Shown in pieces: positions 7,050 through 16,826 of a stretch of DNA of 41,254 nucleotides. Each line of letters begins with the position of its first letter. Positions within the stretch are counted from its first letter, which is position 1. The position numbers and the translations under genes were made by a program. Where the stretch lies: contig NZ_JAKGBU010000047.1 in assembly GCF_021555155.1 (NCBI RefSeq), forward strand, positions 1-41,254, read 5' to 3'. This DNA comes from Rhizobium alarense (GTDB taxonomy: Bacteria; Pseudomonadota; Alphaproteobacteria; Rhizobiales; Rhizobiaceae). The notes under the pieces were generated by a model. The model was given only the letters and a program-made list of their open reading frames with translations, was not told where the DNA came from and did not search any database.

Positions 7050-8517
7050 CCATCCGCCGGTCGCTTTCACCGAGCGCGTGGACAATGCCATGCGGCTCGT
7101 CCACCTCGACAGCGAGGCCGAACGGCGCGGCCTGAAGGCCGGCCAGGGGGTGGCGGAGGCGCGCGCCGTGTGCCCGGCACTCGACGTCCTGCCGGCGGAA
7201 CCCGTCGCCGATCGCGCCTTCCTCGAGGGGCTCGCCGACTGGTGCGGCCGTTTCACGCCGCTCGTGGCGCTCGATGGCGAAGACGGGCTCTGCCTCGACA
7301 TCACCGGCTGCGCCCATCTCCACGGCGGCGAGCGGGCCCTGCTCGACGGACTGCTCGCCCAGCTCTTCGTCCTCGGCATCGAGGCACGCGGCGCCGTCTC
7401 GTCCTCCGTCGGCCTGTCCTGGGCGGCGGCGCGCTCCGGCCGGGGCGGTGTCATTGCGCCGGAAGCCGCCGCCGACACCCTGTCGCCGCTTCCCGTTGCC
7501 GCCCTCCGCCTGTCCCGGGAGCTGGCCGAGGCCCTGGGCCGGGTCGGGCTGAAACGCATCGGCGATCTCCTCAGCCTGCCCCGCGCGCCGCTCGCCCGTC
7601 GCTTCGGACCGTCCCTGCTGCTCAGGCTCGATCAGGCACTCGGTCGCGAAGACGAACCCATCTCGCCGCGGCTTGCCGTCCCGCTCCTCTCGGCGGAGCG
7701 CAAGCTCTTCGAGCCGGTCCAGGCGGCAGACGATATTCTCGGCCTCGCCCGCCGCCTCGCCGATCCGGTCCGCGAGGGTCTGGAACGGCGGGGAGCGGGA
7801 GGGCGCCTGTTCGAGCTCATGCTCTTCCGGGTGGATGGGAAAGTTTTCCGTATCCATGCCGCGGCATCGCTGCCGCTGCGCGATCCGGAGCGCATCGCCG
7901 GGCTTTTCCGCGAGCGCCTCGATGTCTTGCACGACGATCTCGATGCCGGCTTCGGCTTCGAGATCGTCCGGCTCTCGGTTCTCGACTGTGCGGACTTCCG
8001 GGCGCAGCAACAGGATTTCTCCGCCGGCGGCGGGGAGGAAGAGGCGCTTTCCGTTTTCGTCGACCGGGTCCGTGCCCGGTACGGGCCGGACTGCCTCGCC
8101 GTCGCCACCCTGTGTGAAAGTCACGTGCCCGAACGCGCATCGGCCTTCCGGCCGGCTTCCGATCTTTTTGCAGAGGGCACGAAGGAAAGAACGGCACGGA
8201 CATCGCCGGCAGAGGCACTTGCACCCGGCACCCGGCCGGTCCGGCTTTTTACCCGGCCGGAACCGGTGGAGACCGTGGCGGAAGTGCCGGAGGGTGCACC
8301 GCGCACCTTCCGCTGGCGCCGCAGCCTCCACCGCATCAGCCGTGCCGAGGGTCCGGAACGCATTGCGGGCGAATGGTGGGCTGACGGCAGGGACGCCCGG
8401 ACGCGTGACTATTTCCGGGTCGAGGACGAGGAGGGGCGGCGCTACTGGCTCTACCGCGAAGGTTTCTATGGCGAAAAGGCCGATCCGAAATGGTTTCTTC
8501 ACGGCATATTCGCATGA
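6895..8517 (+). CDS. imuB: ImuB, Y-family polymerase-like translesion mutagenesis protein
   Basis: The 540-aa product is a Y-family DNA polymerase homologue that acts as a hub linking DnaE2, ImuA and the sliding clamp rather than as a polymerase. The N-terminus [14 protein letters not shown] replaces the DxDxFFA metal-binding motif of active Y-family enzymes, and the palm has [14 protein letters not shown] where SxDEaylD is expected. This is consistent with a non-catalytic protein. Helix-hairpin-helix-like ([21 protein letters not shown]) and little-finger regions follow, then a C-terminal tail ending [11 protein letters not shown]-like (here [11 protein letters not shown]). No other start codon is in frame before the conserved region. 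It overlaps imuA by 155 bp upstream and dnaE2 by 4 bp (ATGA) downstream. Confidence 0.94.
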   Translation: MTAVSPIPAPDTSLFAATRTQRILSLWFPHLPADRVARRRWGRSWLSTGRPDHPPVAFTERVDNAMRLVHLDSEAERRGLKAGQGVAEARAVCPALDVLPAEPVADRAFLEGLADWCGRFTPLVALDGEDGLCLDITGCAHLHGGERALLDGLLAQLFVLGIEARGAVSSSVGLSWAAARSGRGGVIAPEAAADTLSPLPVAALRLSRELAEALGRVGLKRIGDLLSLPRAPLARRFGPSLLLRLDQALGREDEPISPRLAVPLLSAERKLFEPVQAADDILGLARRLADPVREGLERRGAGGRLFELMLFRVDGKVFRIHAAASLPLRDPERIAGLFRERLDVLHDDLDAGFGFEIVRLSVLDCADFRAQQQDFSAGGGEEEALSVFVDRVRARYGPDCLAVATLCESHVPERASAFRPASDLFAEGTKERTARTSPAEALAPGTRPVRLFTRPEPVETVAEVPEGAPRTFRWRRSLHRISRAEGPERIAGEWWADGRDARTRDYFRVEDEEGRRYWLYREGFYGEKADPKWFLHGIFA

Positions 8518-11500
8518 GGCGCATCATGCCCTTCTTCGAACTCGGCGCCCGCAGCAATTTCTCCTTCCTCGAAGGCGCCGCCTCGGCCGAGGATATGGTC
8601 GCCACCGCGAAGACGATCGGGCTCGGCGGCATCGGGATCGCCGACCGCAACACGGTCGCCGGCGTCGTGCGCGCCCACGCCAAGGCACGGTACGAGAAAT
8701 TTCCCTTCCGGCCCGGCAGCCGCCTCGTCTTTTCCGACGGCACGCCGGATGTCCTCGCCTATCCGCGCAACCGCAAGGGCTGGGCGCATCTCTGCCGGCT
8801 GCTCAGCGCGGGCAACCTGCGCGCCCGCAAGGGAAACTGCGCGCTCGCACTCGCCGACCTTCTGGAGTGGCAGGCGGAGATGCAGTTCATCGTCCTGCCG
8901 GGACGGATTCGCCCGGCCTTCGACCGGCTGATCGAAACCCTCACGGCGCTACGGGCGGCAGCCGGCGACCGGCTCTATCTCGCTCTGACGCCGCGCTACG
9001 ACGGGTTCGACCGGCACGATTTCGCGCTCCTGTCGCGCCTTGCCCGGCAGAACGGCGTACGGCTCATCGCCACCAACGACGCGCTCTACGACAAGCCGGA
9101 CCGCCGCCCGCTTGCCGATGTGGTGACGGCCATCCGCGAGAACGTTCCCGTCGCCGAAGCGGGTTTCCGGCTGCAGCCGAATGCGGAGCGCTACCTGAAG
9201 ACGGCAGAGGACATGGCCGGCTTCTTCTCCGCGCATCCCGAAGCGATCAACAACAGCCGGCGCTTCTTCGAAGGCCTCTCCTTCGATCTGGAGGAGCTTT
9301 CCCATCAATATCCTGAGGAAGCCGCCGAAGGGGAAACGCCGGCGGAAACACTTGCCCGGCTGGTGGCGGAAGGCGCTGCAATACGTTATCCGGCGGGTGT
9401 CCCGGCAAAAGTTTCGGAGAATATCCGCTACGAGCTGAAGCTCATCCACGCCAAGCGTTATGAGCCGTATTTCCTGACGGTGCACAAGCTGGTGACGTTC
9501 GCCCGCAGCAAAGACATCCTCTGCCAGGGGCGCGGCTCGGCGGCCAATTCGTCCGTCTGCTACTGCCTCGGCATCACCGAGGTGGACCCGAACCGGTTCA
9601 AGCTGCTCTTTGACCGGTTCCTTTCGGCGGACCGCGACGAACCACCGGACATCGACGTCGATTTCGAGCACGAGCGACGCCAGGAGGTGATCGAATATAT
9701 CTACAAGACCTACGGCAAGGAGCATGCGGGTCTTGCAGCGGCCGTGATCAGCTACCGGACACGTTCGGCGGGCCGCGAGGTCGCCAAGGCCTTCGGCCTG
9801 TCGGAGGATGTGCGGGCGGCTCTTTCCGGCTCCGTCTGGGGCTGGTGGACCACCTCCGTTTCCGACGAGCAGGCGCGCGCGGCCGGCCTCGACATGCAGG
9901 ATCCGACGACAGGGCGGGTGATCGCCTATGCCGGCCAGCTCATGGGCTTTCCCCGCCATCTCTCCCAGCATGTGGGCGGATTCGTCATCACGCGCGACCG
10001 GCTCGACGAGGTGGTGCCGATCATGAACACGGCGATGCCGGACCGCTACATGGTGGAGTGGGACAAGGACGACCTCGACACGTTGAAGATCCTGAAGGTC
10101 GATGTGCTGGCGCTCGGCATGCTCACCTGCCTCGCAAAGGCGCTGAAGCTGCTCGACACCCATTACGGCAGACAGAAAACGCTGGCCGCGATCTACGAGG
10201 AGGAGCGGACGGACGACCCCGTCTACGACATGATCTGCCGGGCGGACACGCTCGGCGTCTTCCAGATCGAGAGCCGGGCGCAGATGAGCATGCTGCCACG
10301 GCTGCGCCCCCGCGAATTCTACGACCTCGTCATCGAGGTGGCGATCGTGCGTCCCGGACCGATCCAGGGCAACATGGTTCACCCCTACCTGAAGCGCCGG
10401 GAGGAATTCCGGGACAGGAGAAAGGAGGCCGAATATCCGAAGGAGGAACTTCGCGATGTCCTGGCGCGGACGCTGGGCGTGCCGCTTTTCCAGGAGCAGG
10501 CCATGCAGATCGCCATTGTCGCCGCCGGGTTCTCGCCGAACGAGGCGGACAAGCTGCGCCGCGCTATGGCGACCTTTCGCCGGACGGGACAGGTGAGCGG
10601 CTTCAAGGCGCGTTTTGTCGAGGGCATGGTCGCGCGCGATTATCCGCGTGAATTCGCCGAGCGCTGCTTCAGCCAGATCGAGGGTTTCGGCGAATACGGC
10701 TTCCCGGAGAGCCATGCGGCCTCCTTCGCCACGCTCGTCTACGCGTCCTCCTGGTTCAAGGCCTATTATCCGGACGTCTTCTGCGCGGCGATCCTGAATG
10801 CCCAGCCGATGGGTTTTTATGCTCCTTCGCAGCTCGTGCGGGATGCCCGCGAGCATGGCGTGAGGGTGCTGCCGGTCGACGTCAACCATTCCGGCTGGGA
10901 TTGCGGTCTGGAGGGAGAACGGATGTTCAACCCGGACGACATCGCGGCACGCCACCGGGAGATGCGCGGCGTCATCCGCTCGAAAAGGGCGGTGCGGCTC
11001 GGCTTTCGGCTCGTCAAGGGATTGAGGGAGGACGACATCGGGAAGCGGCTCGTCGCCAATCGCGGGCCGGGTTATGCCTCCGTGCGCGACCTCTGGCTGC
11101 GTTCGGGCCTGCCGCGCTCCGTCATCGAGCGACTGGCCGACGCGGATGCTTTCCGTTCGCTCGGCATCGACCGCCGCGCGGCGCTTTGGGCGGCGAAGGC
11201 GCTCGACGAGACCAGCGCCGCGGAGCGCCTGCCGCTGTTCGACCGTGCGGGCCGGGGCGACCTGCAGGCCGAGCCCGCGATCCGGCTGCCGGACATGCCG
11301 GCGAGCGAGCAGGTGGTCAACGACTACCGCTATCTCGCCTTGTCGCTCAAGGCGCATCCGGTCTCCTTCCTGCGCGGCGAATTTGCCCGTCTGGGGGTGT
11401 TGCGCAGCGAGGAACTCGAAACGGCCCCGAAGGGGCGCCTTGTCACGGTGGCGGGTCTCGTGCTCGTGCGCCAGCGCCCGGGCTCGGCGAAAGGGGTGAT

Positions 11501-11864
11501 CTTCATGACGCTGGAAGACGAGACGGGCATCGCCAATGCGATCGTCTGGCCCAAGGTCTTCGAGGCCTACCGATCGGTCATCATGGGGGCGCGGCTCGTG
11601 ACGATCCGCGGGCGGCTGCAACGGGAAAGCGGCGTCATCCATGTGGTCGTCAGCCATGTCGAGGACATGACGCCGATGCTCGGCATCCTGACATCGGAGA
11701 GGCGGAGCTCGGGTGCCATGAGCCACGCCGGCGAAGTGCTCCATCCGGTGGACGAGGCGCGCGGCAAAGTGCGTCAGGACAGCCGCGGCACGCCGCCCGG
11801 GCAACCGGATGCCGCCGTCCGCGAGACGGCGCGGGTCATGCCGAAAGGCAGGAACTTCCATTAA
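8514..11864 (+). CDS. dnaE2: Error-prone DNA polymerase DnaE2
   Basis: A C-family DNA polymerase (1116 aa from this start) that performs damage-tolerant, mutagenic synthesis. Domains in order: an N-terminal PHP-like region ([17 protein letters not shown]), in which the usual metal-binding His of LHxHS is replaced by Arg; the polymerase palm with [17 protein letters not shown] and the acidic PDIDVDFE motif (Asp about 379, 381, 383); fingers with [15 protein letters not shown]; and a C-terminal OB fold ([19 protein letters not shown]). The start ATG at 8514 overlaps the imuB stop (ATGA); ATGs at 8490 and 8526 are alternatives. Last gene of the SOS cassette; no clear terminator follows. Confidence 0.97.
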   Translation: MRRIMPFFELGARSNFSFLEGAASAEDMVATAKTIGLGGIGIADRNTVAGVVRAHAKARYEKFPFRPGSRLVFSDGTPDVLAYPRNRKGWAHLCRLLSAGNLRARKGNCALALADLLEWQAEMQFIVLPGRIRPAFDRLIETLTALRAAAGDRLYLALTPRYDGFDRHDFALLSRLARQNGVRLIATNDALYDKPDRRPLADVVTAIRENVPVAEAGFRLQPNAERYLKTAEDMAGFFSAHPEAINNSRRFFEGLSFDLEELSHQYPEEAAEGETPAETLARLVAEGAAIRYPAGVPAKVSENIRYELKLIHAKRYEPYFLTVHKLVTFARSKDILCQGRGSAANSSVCYCLGITEVDPNRFKLLFDRFLSADRDEPPDIDVDFEHERRQEVIEYIYKTYGKEHAGLAAAVISYRTRSAGREVAKAFGLSEDVRAALSGSVWGWWTTSVSDEQARAAGLDMQDPTTGRVIAYAGQLMGFPRHLSQHVGGFVITRDRLDEVVPIMNTAMPDRYMVEWDKDDLDTLKILKVDVLALGMLTCLAKALKLLDTHYGRQKTLAAIYEEERTDDPVYDMICRADTLGVFQIESRAQMSMLPRLRPREFYDLVIEVAIVRPGPIQGNMVHPYLKRREEFRDRRKEAEYPKEELRDVLARTLGVPLFQEQAMQIAIVAAGFSPNEADKLRRAMATFRRTGQVSGFKARFVEGMVARDYPREFAERCFSQIEGFGEYGFPESHAASFATLVYASSWFKAYYPDVFCAAILNAQPMGFYAPSQLVRDAREHGVRVLPVDVNHSGWDCGLEGERMFNPDDIAARHREMRGVIRSKRAVRLGFRLVKGLREDDIGKRLVANRGPGYASVRDLWLRSGLPRSVIERLADADAFRSLGIDRRAALWAAKALDETSAAERLPLFDRAGRGDLQAEPAIRLPDMPASEQVVNDYRYLALSLKAHPVSFLRGEFARLGVLRSEELETAPKGRLVTVAGLVLVRQRPGSAKGVIFMTLEDETGIANAIVWPKVFEAYRSVIMGARLVTIRGRLQRESGVIHVVVSHVEDMTPMLGILTSERRSSGAMSHAGEVLHPVDEARGKVRQDSRGTPPGQPDAAVRETARVMPKGRNFH

Positions 11865-11991
11865 CCCGCGCCAGGGCATTTTTTCGCATACCTGCAACAA
11901 AAAGTGATCAGCCGGCATACAGGGATGCATGGTGGCATTTCGCCTCCCTCAGGAAAACCAAATATATGAAAACACGATATGTTTCCTCTAG

Positions 11992-12008
11992 TTTATAATG
12001 ATTCTAAT
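11992..12008. promoter_or_regulatory. Iron control element-like site (candidate Irr box)
   Basis: The 17-mer TTTATAATGATTCTAAT matches the rhizobial ICE/Irr consensus TTTAGAA-N3-TTCTAAA at 12 of 14 specified bases. It lies about 100 bp upstream of bfd and overlaps a perfect TATAAT. In rhizobia Irr represses iron-storage genes in low iron through such sites, which fits bfd-bfr downstream. This is a motif match plus context, not proof. Confidence 0.6.
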
Positions 12009-12040
12009 AGTATGTGACAGGACTTCTGACCTGTTTTTTC

Positions 12041-12069
12041 TTGACACTCACTGTCGTCTTTTGCTTAAT
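12041..12069 (+). promoter_or_regulatory. Candidate sigma-70 promoter for bfd-bfr
   Basis: TTGACA (12041-12046), a 17-base spacer, then CTTAAT (12064-12069; 4 of 6 to TATAAT). It lies 40 bp upstream of the bfd ATG and 33 bp downstream of the ICE-like site. A short hairpin (12017-12034) followed by Ts ends just before it and might terminate transcription coming from the left. Confidence 0.5.
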
Positions 12070-12108
12070 CCCGGAAACTCAGTGCATTGCGCATGGCAGG
12101 CCGGACGT

Positions 12109-12420
12109 ATGCTCGTTTGCAGTTGCAACTTCATCACCGAAAAAGAGATCGCCGACGTCGTTGTCGACCTTCTCAACGAGGACTGCTGGCAGCTGATCGT
12201 CCCTGCAAAAGTCTATCACGCGATGCAGAAACGCGGCCGTTGCTGCGGCTGTTTTCCCAATGTCGTCGACATCATCATCCGCACGACGGAGCGCTATCAT
12301 GCCGAGCGCCACTCGACGGACGGCGAGATATTTGATTTCATGACCCGCCTCAAACAATTCCATGAAGAAAACAGGAGAGCGGATCTTGAAAGGCGACAAA
12401 AAGGTCATCGAGCAGCTTAA
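12109..12420 (+). CDS. bfd: Bacterioferritin-associated ferredoxin
   Basis: A (2Fe-2S) protein of 103 aa that donates electrons to bacterioferritin so stored Fe3+ can be released as Fe2+. The four cluster ligands are present: C4 and C6 (MLVCSC) and C45 and C48 (RCCGC), the CxC...CxxC pattern of the BFD domain. The C-terminal about 40 residues ([15 protein letters not shown]...) are longer and more charged than in the 64-aa E. coli Bfd. The last 35 bp overlap the start of bfr, which supports coupled translation. Candidate promoter and Irr-type site lie upstream. Confidence 0.94.
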   Translation: MLVCSCNFITEKEIADVVVDLLNEDCWQLIVPAKVYHAMQKRGRCCGCFPNVVDIIIRTTERYHAERHSTDGEIFDFMTRLKQFHEENRRADLERRQKGHRAA

Positions 12421-12877
12421 CGAAGCGCTCTATCTCGAGCTCGGGGCCGTCAACCAGTACTGGCTCCATTACCGCCTTCTCGAAGACTGGGGATACACGC
12501 TTCTGGCCAAGAAGGAGCGCGCCGAATCGATCGAAGAGATGCAGCATGCCGACAAGCTGGTCGCGCGCATCATTTTCCTCGAAGGCCATCCCAACCTGCA
12601 GACGGTTGCGCCGCTGCGCATCGGGCAGAACGTCAAGGAAGTCCTCGAAGCGGATCTTGCCGGCGAATATGACGCCCGCACCGCCTACAAGAAGTCGCGC
12701 GACATCTGTCATGGCGCCGGCGACTACGTGTCCATGAAGCTTTTCGAGGAACTGCTGATGGACGAGGAGGGGCACATCGACTTCCTCGAAACCCAGCTGG
12801 AACTTCTCGACAAGCTCGGCGCGGCGAAATACGGCCAGCTCAACGCGGCACCGGCCAACGAAGCGGAAGCCGACTGA
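12386..12877 (+). CDS. bfr: Bacterioferritin (heme-binding iron storage protein)
   Basis: A 24-mer ferritin-like shell protein that oxidises and stores iron. A TTG start at 12386 is chosen over the ATG at 12362. It has AGGAG eight bases upstream, and it numbers the family residues exactly as in E. coli Bfr: ferroxidase ligands E18, E51 and H54, and the heme axial ligand M52 (SIEEMQHAD). The second ferroxidase helix carries EYDAR, and [11 protein letters not shown] supplies the last Glu/His pair. Length 163 aa is normal. It overlaps bfd by 35 bp and ends before a strong terminator. A rare start codon may tune its level relative to Bfd. Confidence 0.97.
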   Translation: MKGDKKVIEQLNEALYLELGAVNQYWLHYRLLEDWGYTLLAKKERAESIEEMQHADKLVARIIFLEGHPNLQTVAPLRIGQNVKEVLEADLAGEYDARTAYKKSRDICHGAGDYVSMKLFEELLMDEEGHIDFLETQLELLDKLGAAKYGQLNAAPANEAEAD

Positions 12878-12900
12878 ACGACCCTCTTTCCTTCCCGTAG

Positions 12901-12938
12901 CACAACGCCCCCGGCACGGCCGGGGGCGTTGTGCTTTT
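12901..12938 (+). terminator. Intrinsic terminator after bfr
   Basis: A perfect 15-bp stem (12901-12915 with 12919-12933) around a 3-base loop, followed by CTTTT on the plus strand. It starts 24 bases after the bfr stop and also separates bfr from the convergent DUF3830 gene. Confidence 0.92.
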
Positions 12939-12978
12939 CAAGCCATTGCCGAAGGGGCGCATGTCGACACCGCGCGCC

Positions 12979-13395
12979 TCAATCCGCCTGATGGAAGCGG
13001 ATGGGCTGGGCACCGTCCCACAGGCAGAGCCGCCCCAGCGCCGCGAGGTTCTCCAGCCCGCCCGTCACCGTGATGAAGTGGTTGCCGGCGAGCTGCCCGA
13101 CCTTCGAGGCGAATCGCACGCCGCCATAGGCGAGCAGGATTTCGGTCTCGCTGATGCCGCCCGGATACAGCAGGATCCGGTCCGGTGCGGGAAAGCTGGT
13201 GGCATTTTCGTATCCGACGCCGAAATCGCGGTCCCCGAGGGGCAGCCATACCGCTTCGCCGCTCCAGCGCACGTGCACGGCGCGGCTCTCGAAGGGCATC
13301 TGCCTGCGGAAGGCCGCGCATGTCTTCGGCGCCGCCGCCTCTTCGAACCGCGCCTCGAAACGGAACGGCCCGGCCTCGATCCTCAATCTGTGCAT
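12979..13395 (-). CDS. DUF3830 family protein (cyclophilin-like fold)
   Basis: A 138-aa protein with the DUF3830 pattern: an N-terminal strand HRLRIEAGPFRFEARF, APKTCAAFRRQMPFES, VRWSGEAVWLPLGD, then LLYPGGISETEILLAYG and the conserved AGNHFITVTGG. The family has a cyclophilin-like beta barrel, but its activity is unknown; relatives in other bacteria lie near amidohydrolase or transporter genes. The ATG at 13395 is preferred over the adjacent TTG at 13398, with GGGGG a few bases ahead. It is a single gene converging on bfr across the terminator. Confidence 0.82.
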   Translation of the reverse strand: MHRLRIEAGPFRFEARFEEAAAPKTCAAFRRQMPFESRAVHVRWSGEAVWLPLGDRDFGVGYENATSFPAPDRILLYPGGISETEILLAYGGVRFASKVGQLAGNHFITVTGGLENLAALGRLCLWDGAQPIRFHQAD

Positions 13396-13665
13396 CAAAC
13401 CCCCACGCGCGACAGGACGACACCTTCGTACCGGCGTTCTTCGGTCCGCCGCGTCCCGAAAATCGCGGCGCCCAGCCGCTATCCATCAAAATGCCTGCGG
13501 AGATCCGGGCCAACGTTCACGGCACGCGAAAGACTTTTCCGGAAGCCATCTCGGCGGGCGCCATCCGCCCGTTGCCGAGATTTCTTCGCCGAAACCGCCA
13601 TCTCCCGGTGAAGCGCCGGGAGCACGCGACCGTTCGCCTTCGCAAGGTGGGGAGCCGAGATTGCC

Positions 13666-14235
13666 CTATTCCCGGACAGAGGCCGCGCGGTCCTGCGCCT
13701 GGCCCCGTTCCGCGGAGAGCGGCGCGAAGATGGAGACCACCTCGTCGTAGACCTTGCGCTTGAACGGCACGATGAGGTCCGGCAGCGCCTGCATCGGCTT
13801 CCATTCCCAGGCGTCGAACTCCGGCTCGTGGCCACCCGGCGGCGGGTTGATGGCGATTTCGCTCTCGTCGCCCTCGAAGCGGAAGGCGAACCAGCGCTGC
13901 GTCTGGCCGCGATACCTGCCCTTGAGCCCGATGCCGATCAGCTGCGGGGGCAGATCGTAGTTGATCCAGCGACCCGCATCGGCCAGCAGCGAGACAGAGC
14001 GCATGCCCGTCTCCTCATAGAGCTCGCGATAGGCGGCTGCCAGCGGATCCTCGTCCCTGTCGATGCCGCCCTGCGGCATCTGCCAGAGCTGCGGCGAGCC
14101 GTCATACTCCGAATTGCCGATCGCGATGCGCCGTCCGGCCCAGACGAGCCCATCGCGATTGAGCACCATGACGCCGACACACGGCCTGTATGGCAGGTCC
14201 CCGGCCGTCACGACGCGCTTCTTGTCTTTCCCCAT
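13666..14235 (-). CDS. rppH: RNA pyrophosphohydrolase / dinucleoside polyphosphate hydrolase (Nudix)
   Basis: RppH removes pyrophosphate from 5'-triphosphate RNA and starts mRNA decay; homologues also cleave Ap4A/Ap5A. The Nudix box [22 protein letters not shown] is complete (REL-EE-G core, about residues 57-78). The flanking [22 protein letters not shown] and WQMPQGG segments are typical of the RppH/NudH group, as is the later [11 protein letters not shown]. At 189 aa it is slightly longer than usual because of a variable C-terminus. The ATG at 14235 has AGGAG about 10 bases upstream and lies 13 bases after the deacetylase stop, so it is probably in the same transcript. Confidence 0.94.
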   Translation of the reverse strand: MGKDKKRVVTAGDLPYRPCVGVMVLNRDGLVWAGRRIAIGNSEYDGSPQLWQMPQGGIDRDEDPLAAAYRELYEETGMRSVSLLADAGRWINYDLPPQLIGIGLKGRYRGQTQRWFAFRFEGDESEIAINPPPGGHEPEFDAWEWKPMQALPDLIVPFKRKVYDEVVSIFAPLSAERGQAQDRAASVRE

Positions 14236-14248
14236 CCCGTCCCGTCTC

Positions 14249-15433
14249 CTATTGCGCGGCAAGCGCCGCGACGCCGACGATCTCGACGCCGCGCTTCGCC
14301 GCCTCGCCGCTCCATTCGGCGATCGCCTCGACGCTCTCATCGAAGGCGGAGGCAACGCCGATCGCCGTGCCGTTCCGCCGTGCGATCCGTTCCAGGTCAT
14401 CGAGCTTGCGCAGCACCGCCTCGCGCGACAGCTCCGCGTCGAGCTGGATGTCGGCGAAGGCGTGCGGCATGGAAAAGGTCCCGGCGAGCGTCGCAGAGAG
14501 CGACTGCGCCGCCGTGCCGTCGTCCAGGAAGAGCAGCCCGCGCTCGCCGATATCGCGGAAAACCGGTTCCATCGCGTCCGCGTCGGAGAGGAAGCGCCCG
14601 CCCATGAAATTCATGATGCCCGTATAGTTGGTGAACCGTCCCATGGCCCGATGGAGATCGGCAAGGTTCTCGGTCGCGGAGGCGTCGACCTGCAGCGTGT
14701 TCGGCCCCGGATCGTTGGCCGGGTAGCCGAAGGGTTCGAAGGGCACCTGAAGCAGGATTTCATGACCGCCGCGCCGGGCCTCCTGCATCCAGCGGGTCAG
14801 GCTGTTGCCCGCCGAGGCAAAGGCGAGCGTTACCTCGCCCGGCAGCGTCTCGATGGCGCGCTGGGTGCCCGTCTGGCTGAGGCCGAGGCCTCCGACGACG
14901 ATCGCGACGCGCGTGCCACGCGCACCGGACCACGGCCGCGCATATTGTTCATAGGGTTTGAGCCCGTCGACGCCGACCACCGGCAGGCGGCCGAACTCCG
15001 TCTCCTCGAGCAGTGCCTCGTTCGGAAAGGCGGCCGCGCGCGGATCCTGGCCGATCCGGCTGGCGTCGATGATGAGCGGGCCGTCGCCGTCGCGCTCGCC
15101 GGGCGAATATTTCCGCACGATCGACCCGTCGTCCGTGCGCGTCTCCTCGATCACGGCGCCTGCGGTACCAGACGACCGTCGAACGCCGTCCCGTCCCGTC
15201 TCCTGCGCGGTCAAGGCAACGTCGGCATCCGCGGACGCAGCGGGCTCGGCGGCAACCCCGGTCGGGCTATCGCTGAGGCCCGAAGGCGCCAAGGCGGTGA
15301 AGACGGAAAGGCTAAGAACGCCGGCCCCCACCAGACCGAATGCCAGGCGTCCCGCGGAAAACCGGGCGACGCCCGCCGCGGGGGACCTCGCCTTCCGGTT
15401 CTGGCCGAGCGGTGCGTTGATGTCTGTGCCCAA
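14249..15433 (-). CDS. Divergent polysaccharide deacetylase family protein (YibQ-like)
   Basis: A 394-aa protein with one N-terminal hydrophobic segment (about residues 29-48, [19 protein letters not shown]) and a periplasmic NodB-fold domain of the divergent deacetylase family ([67 protein letters not shown]). As in E. coli YibQ, classical metal ligands are partly changed, so the activity on peptidoglycan or other glycans is unproven. Start: no ATG or GTG fits between the ctpA stop and the conserved region; TTG at 15433 gives a plausible [11 protein letters not shown] start, but without a clear Shine-Dalgarno. Linkage to envC matches the envC-yibQ pairing of E. coli. Confidence 0.85.
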   Translation of the reverse strand: MGTDINAPLGQNRKARSPAAGVARFSAGRLAFGLVGAGVLSLSVFTALAPSGLSDSPTGVAAEPAASADADVALTAQETGRDGVRRSSGTAGAVIEETRTDDGSIVRKYSPGERDGDGPLIIDASRIGQDPRAAAFPNEALLEETEFGRLPVVGVDGLKPYEQYARPWSGARGTRVAIVVGGLGLSQTGTQRAIETLPGEVTLAFASAGNSLTRWMQEARRGGHEILLQVPFEPFGYPANDPGPNTLQVDASATENLADLHRAMGRFTNYTGIMNFMGGRFLSDADAMEPVFRDIGERGLLFLDDGTAAQSLSATLAGTFSMPHAFADIQLDAELSREAVLRKLDDLERIARRNGTAIGVASAFDESVEAIAEWSGEAAKRGVEIVGVAALAAQ

Positions 15434-15459
15434 AGGAAGGTCTGCCGGTGGCGCGAATC

Positions 15460-15491
15460 CGAAGCGCCCGGAACCGGGTCCGGGCGCTTCG
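15460..15491 (-). other. Perfect 13-bp hairpin between ctpA and the deacetylase gene
   Basis: The arms 15460-15472 and 15479-15491 are exact reverse complements around a 6-base loop. It lies 12 bases past the ctpA stop and 26 bases before the TTG of the next gene. No U-tract follows, so it is more likely an RNA stability or processing element, or a partial terminator, inside the operon than a full stop. Confidence 0.6.
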
Positions 15492-15503
15492 CTTCGTCGG
15501 TTG

Positions 15504-16826
15504 TCAGTTCTTGAGTTCAGCCTTCTCGGGATTGGCCGGGAAGGAAGGATCCGTCTTCGCGCCGCGCAGGAGGTCGAGCGCATACTGAAGCTGCAGATCG
15601 TCCTTTGCCTCCGGCGGCACATAGGCGGACGAACCGGAGCCTTCGTCGGTCTCGCTCTGCCCCTGGATATGGCCGCGCAGGTTGGATTCGCCGGCGGTCT
15701 CCAGTTTGCCCTGGAGTTCGGGCGGCAACGGTTGCTCGACCTTGACGTCCGGGGTAATGCCCGTGCCCTGGATCGACTTGCCGGAGGGCGTGTAGTAGAG
15801 CGCCGTCGTCAGACGGAGCGCACCCGCGTCGCCCATGGGGATGATGGTCTGGACCGAGCCCTTGCCGAAGGACCGCGTGCCGAGCACCGTTGCCCGGCGA
15901 AGGTCCTGCAGCGCGCCGGCGACGATCTCGGACGCCGAGGCAGAGCCGCCGTTCACCATGACGATGACGGGTTTGCCGTCGGTCAGGTCGCCCGGCGAGG
16001 CATTGAAACGTCGTGTCTCGTCCTCGTTGCGGCCGCGGGTGGAGACCACCTCGCCGCGCTCCAGGAAGGCATCGGAAACGTTGATCGCCTGATCGAGCAG
16101 GCCGCCCGGATTGAGGCGCAGATCGAGCACATAGCCCTTCAGCTTGTCGGCCGGCACCTCCGTCTTGATCTTCTCGATCGCCGCCTCCAGGTCGTCATAG
16201 GTCTTCTCGGTGAAGGAGATGACCCGCAGGTAGCCGACGTCGCCCTCGACGCGGGACTTGACCGCCTTGACCGCGATGATGTCGCGCACGATGGTCAGCT
16301 CGATCGGCTTGTCGGCGCCCTTGCGCAGGATCGTCAGCTTGATCGGCGTGTTGACCTTGCCGCGCATCTTCTCGACGGCTTCCTCGAGCTTGAGGCCGCG
16401 CACGTCCTGCCCGTCGATTTTCGAGATGAAATCGCCGGCAAGAACGCCGGCGCGCGAGGCCGGCGTGTCGTCGATCGGCGTGATGACCTTGACGAGCTCG
16501 TCCTCCATCGTCACCTCGATGCCGAGGCCGCCGAATTCGCCGCGGGTCTGCGTGCGCATGTCCTCGGCGTCGCGCGCATTCATGTAGGACGAATGCGGGT
16601 CGAGAGACGAGAGCATCCCGTTGATGGCGTTCTCGATGAGCTGGTCTTCCTTGGGCGGCGTCACGTACTGGGCGCGCACGCGCTCGAAGACGTCGCCGAA
16701 GATCGACAGTTCGCGGTAGGTCGAGGCATTGGCCGCCTCGGCGGGGAGCGTCGCCGAATAAATGACGCTTGTCGCCGTGGCACCCATCAGTGCACCGACA
16801 AGAACAAGAGAAGCCCTACGTATCAT
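15504..16826 (-). CDS. ctpA: Carboxy-terminal processing protease CtpA (S41 family)
   Basis: An exported S41 serine protease (440 aa) that trims proteins in the periplasm; in alphaproteobacteria CtpA loss affects the envelope. An N-terminal signal or anchor segment (residues 4-30) is followed by a PDZ domain (about 100-185, with the GGLGIEVTM and GDFISKIDGQDV motifs). The protease domain then has NGGSASASEIVAGAL (catalytic Ser at 297) and GTRSFGKGSVQ (catalytic Lys at 322). The ATG at 16826 starts the signal sequence MIRRASLVLVGALMG. It overlaps the envC-like gene by 11 bp, so the two are co-expressed. Confidence 0.96.
   Translation of the reverse strand: MIRRASLVLVGALMGATATSVIYSATLPAEAANASTYRELSIFGDVFERVRAQYVTPPKEDQLIENAINGMLSSLDPHSSYMNARDAEDMRTQTRGEFGGLGIEVTMEDELVKVITPIDDTPASRAGVLAGDFISKIDGQDVRGLKLEEAVEKMRGKVNTPIKLTILRKGADKPIELTIVRDIIAVKAVKSRVEGDVGYLRVISFTEKTYDDLEAAIEKIKTEVPADKLKGYVLDLRLNPGGLLDQAINVSDAFLERGEVVSTRGRNEDETRRFNASPGDLTDGKPVIVMVNGGSASASEIVAGALQDLRRATVLGTRSFGKGSVQTIIPMGDAGALRLTTALYYTPSGKSIQGTGITPDVKVEQPLPPELQGKLETAGESNLRGHIQGQSETDEGSGSSAYVPPEAKDDLQLQYALDLLRGAKTDPSFPANPEKAELKN

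Noticed and set aside
6835-8502. A 555-codon minus-strand frame opposite imuB
   Set aside because: Antisense shadow of imuB; no Shine-Dalgarno or known domain.
8949-11930. A 993-codon open frame on the minus strand opposite dnaE2
   Set aside because: It is the antisense of a clearly identified polymerase gene. Its product is His/Arg/Asp-rich with no recognisable domain, as expected for the mirror frame of GC-rich coding DNA.
13548-13581. Inverted repeat ATCTCGGC...GCCGAGAT between DUF3830 and rppH
   Set aside because: It has a bulge and no U-tract on the minus strand, where both neighbouring genes are read, so a terminator call is not justified.
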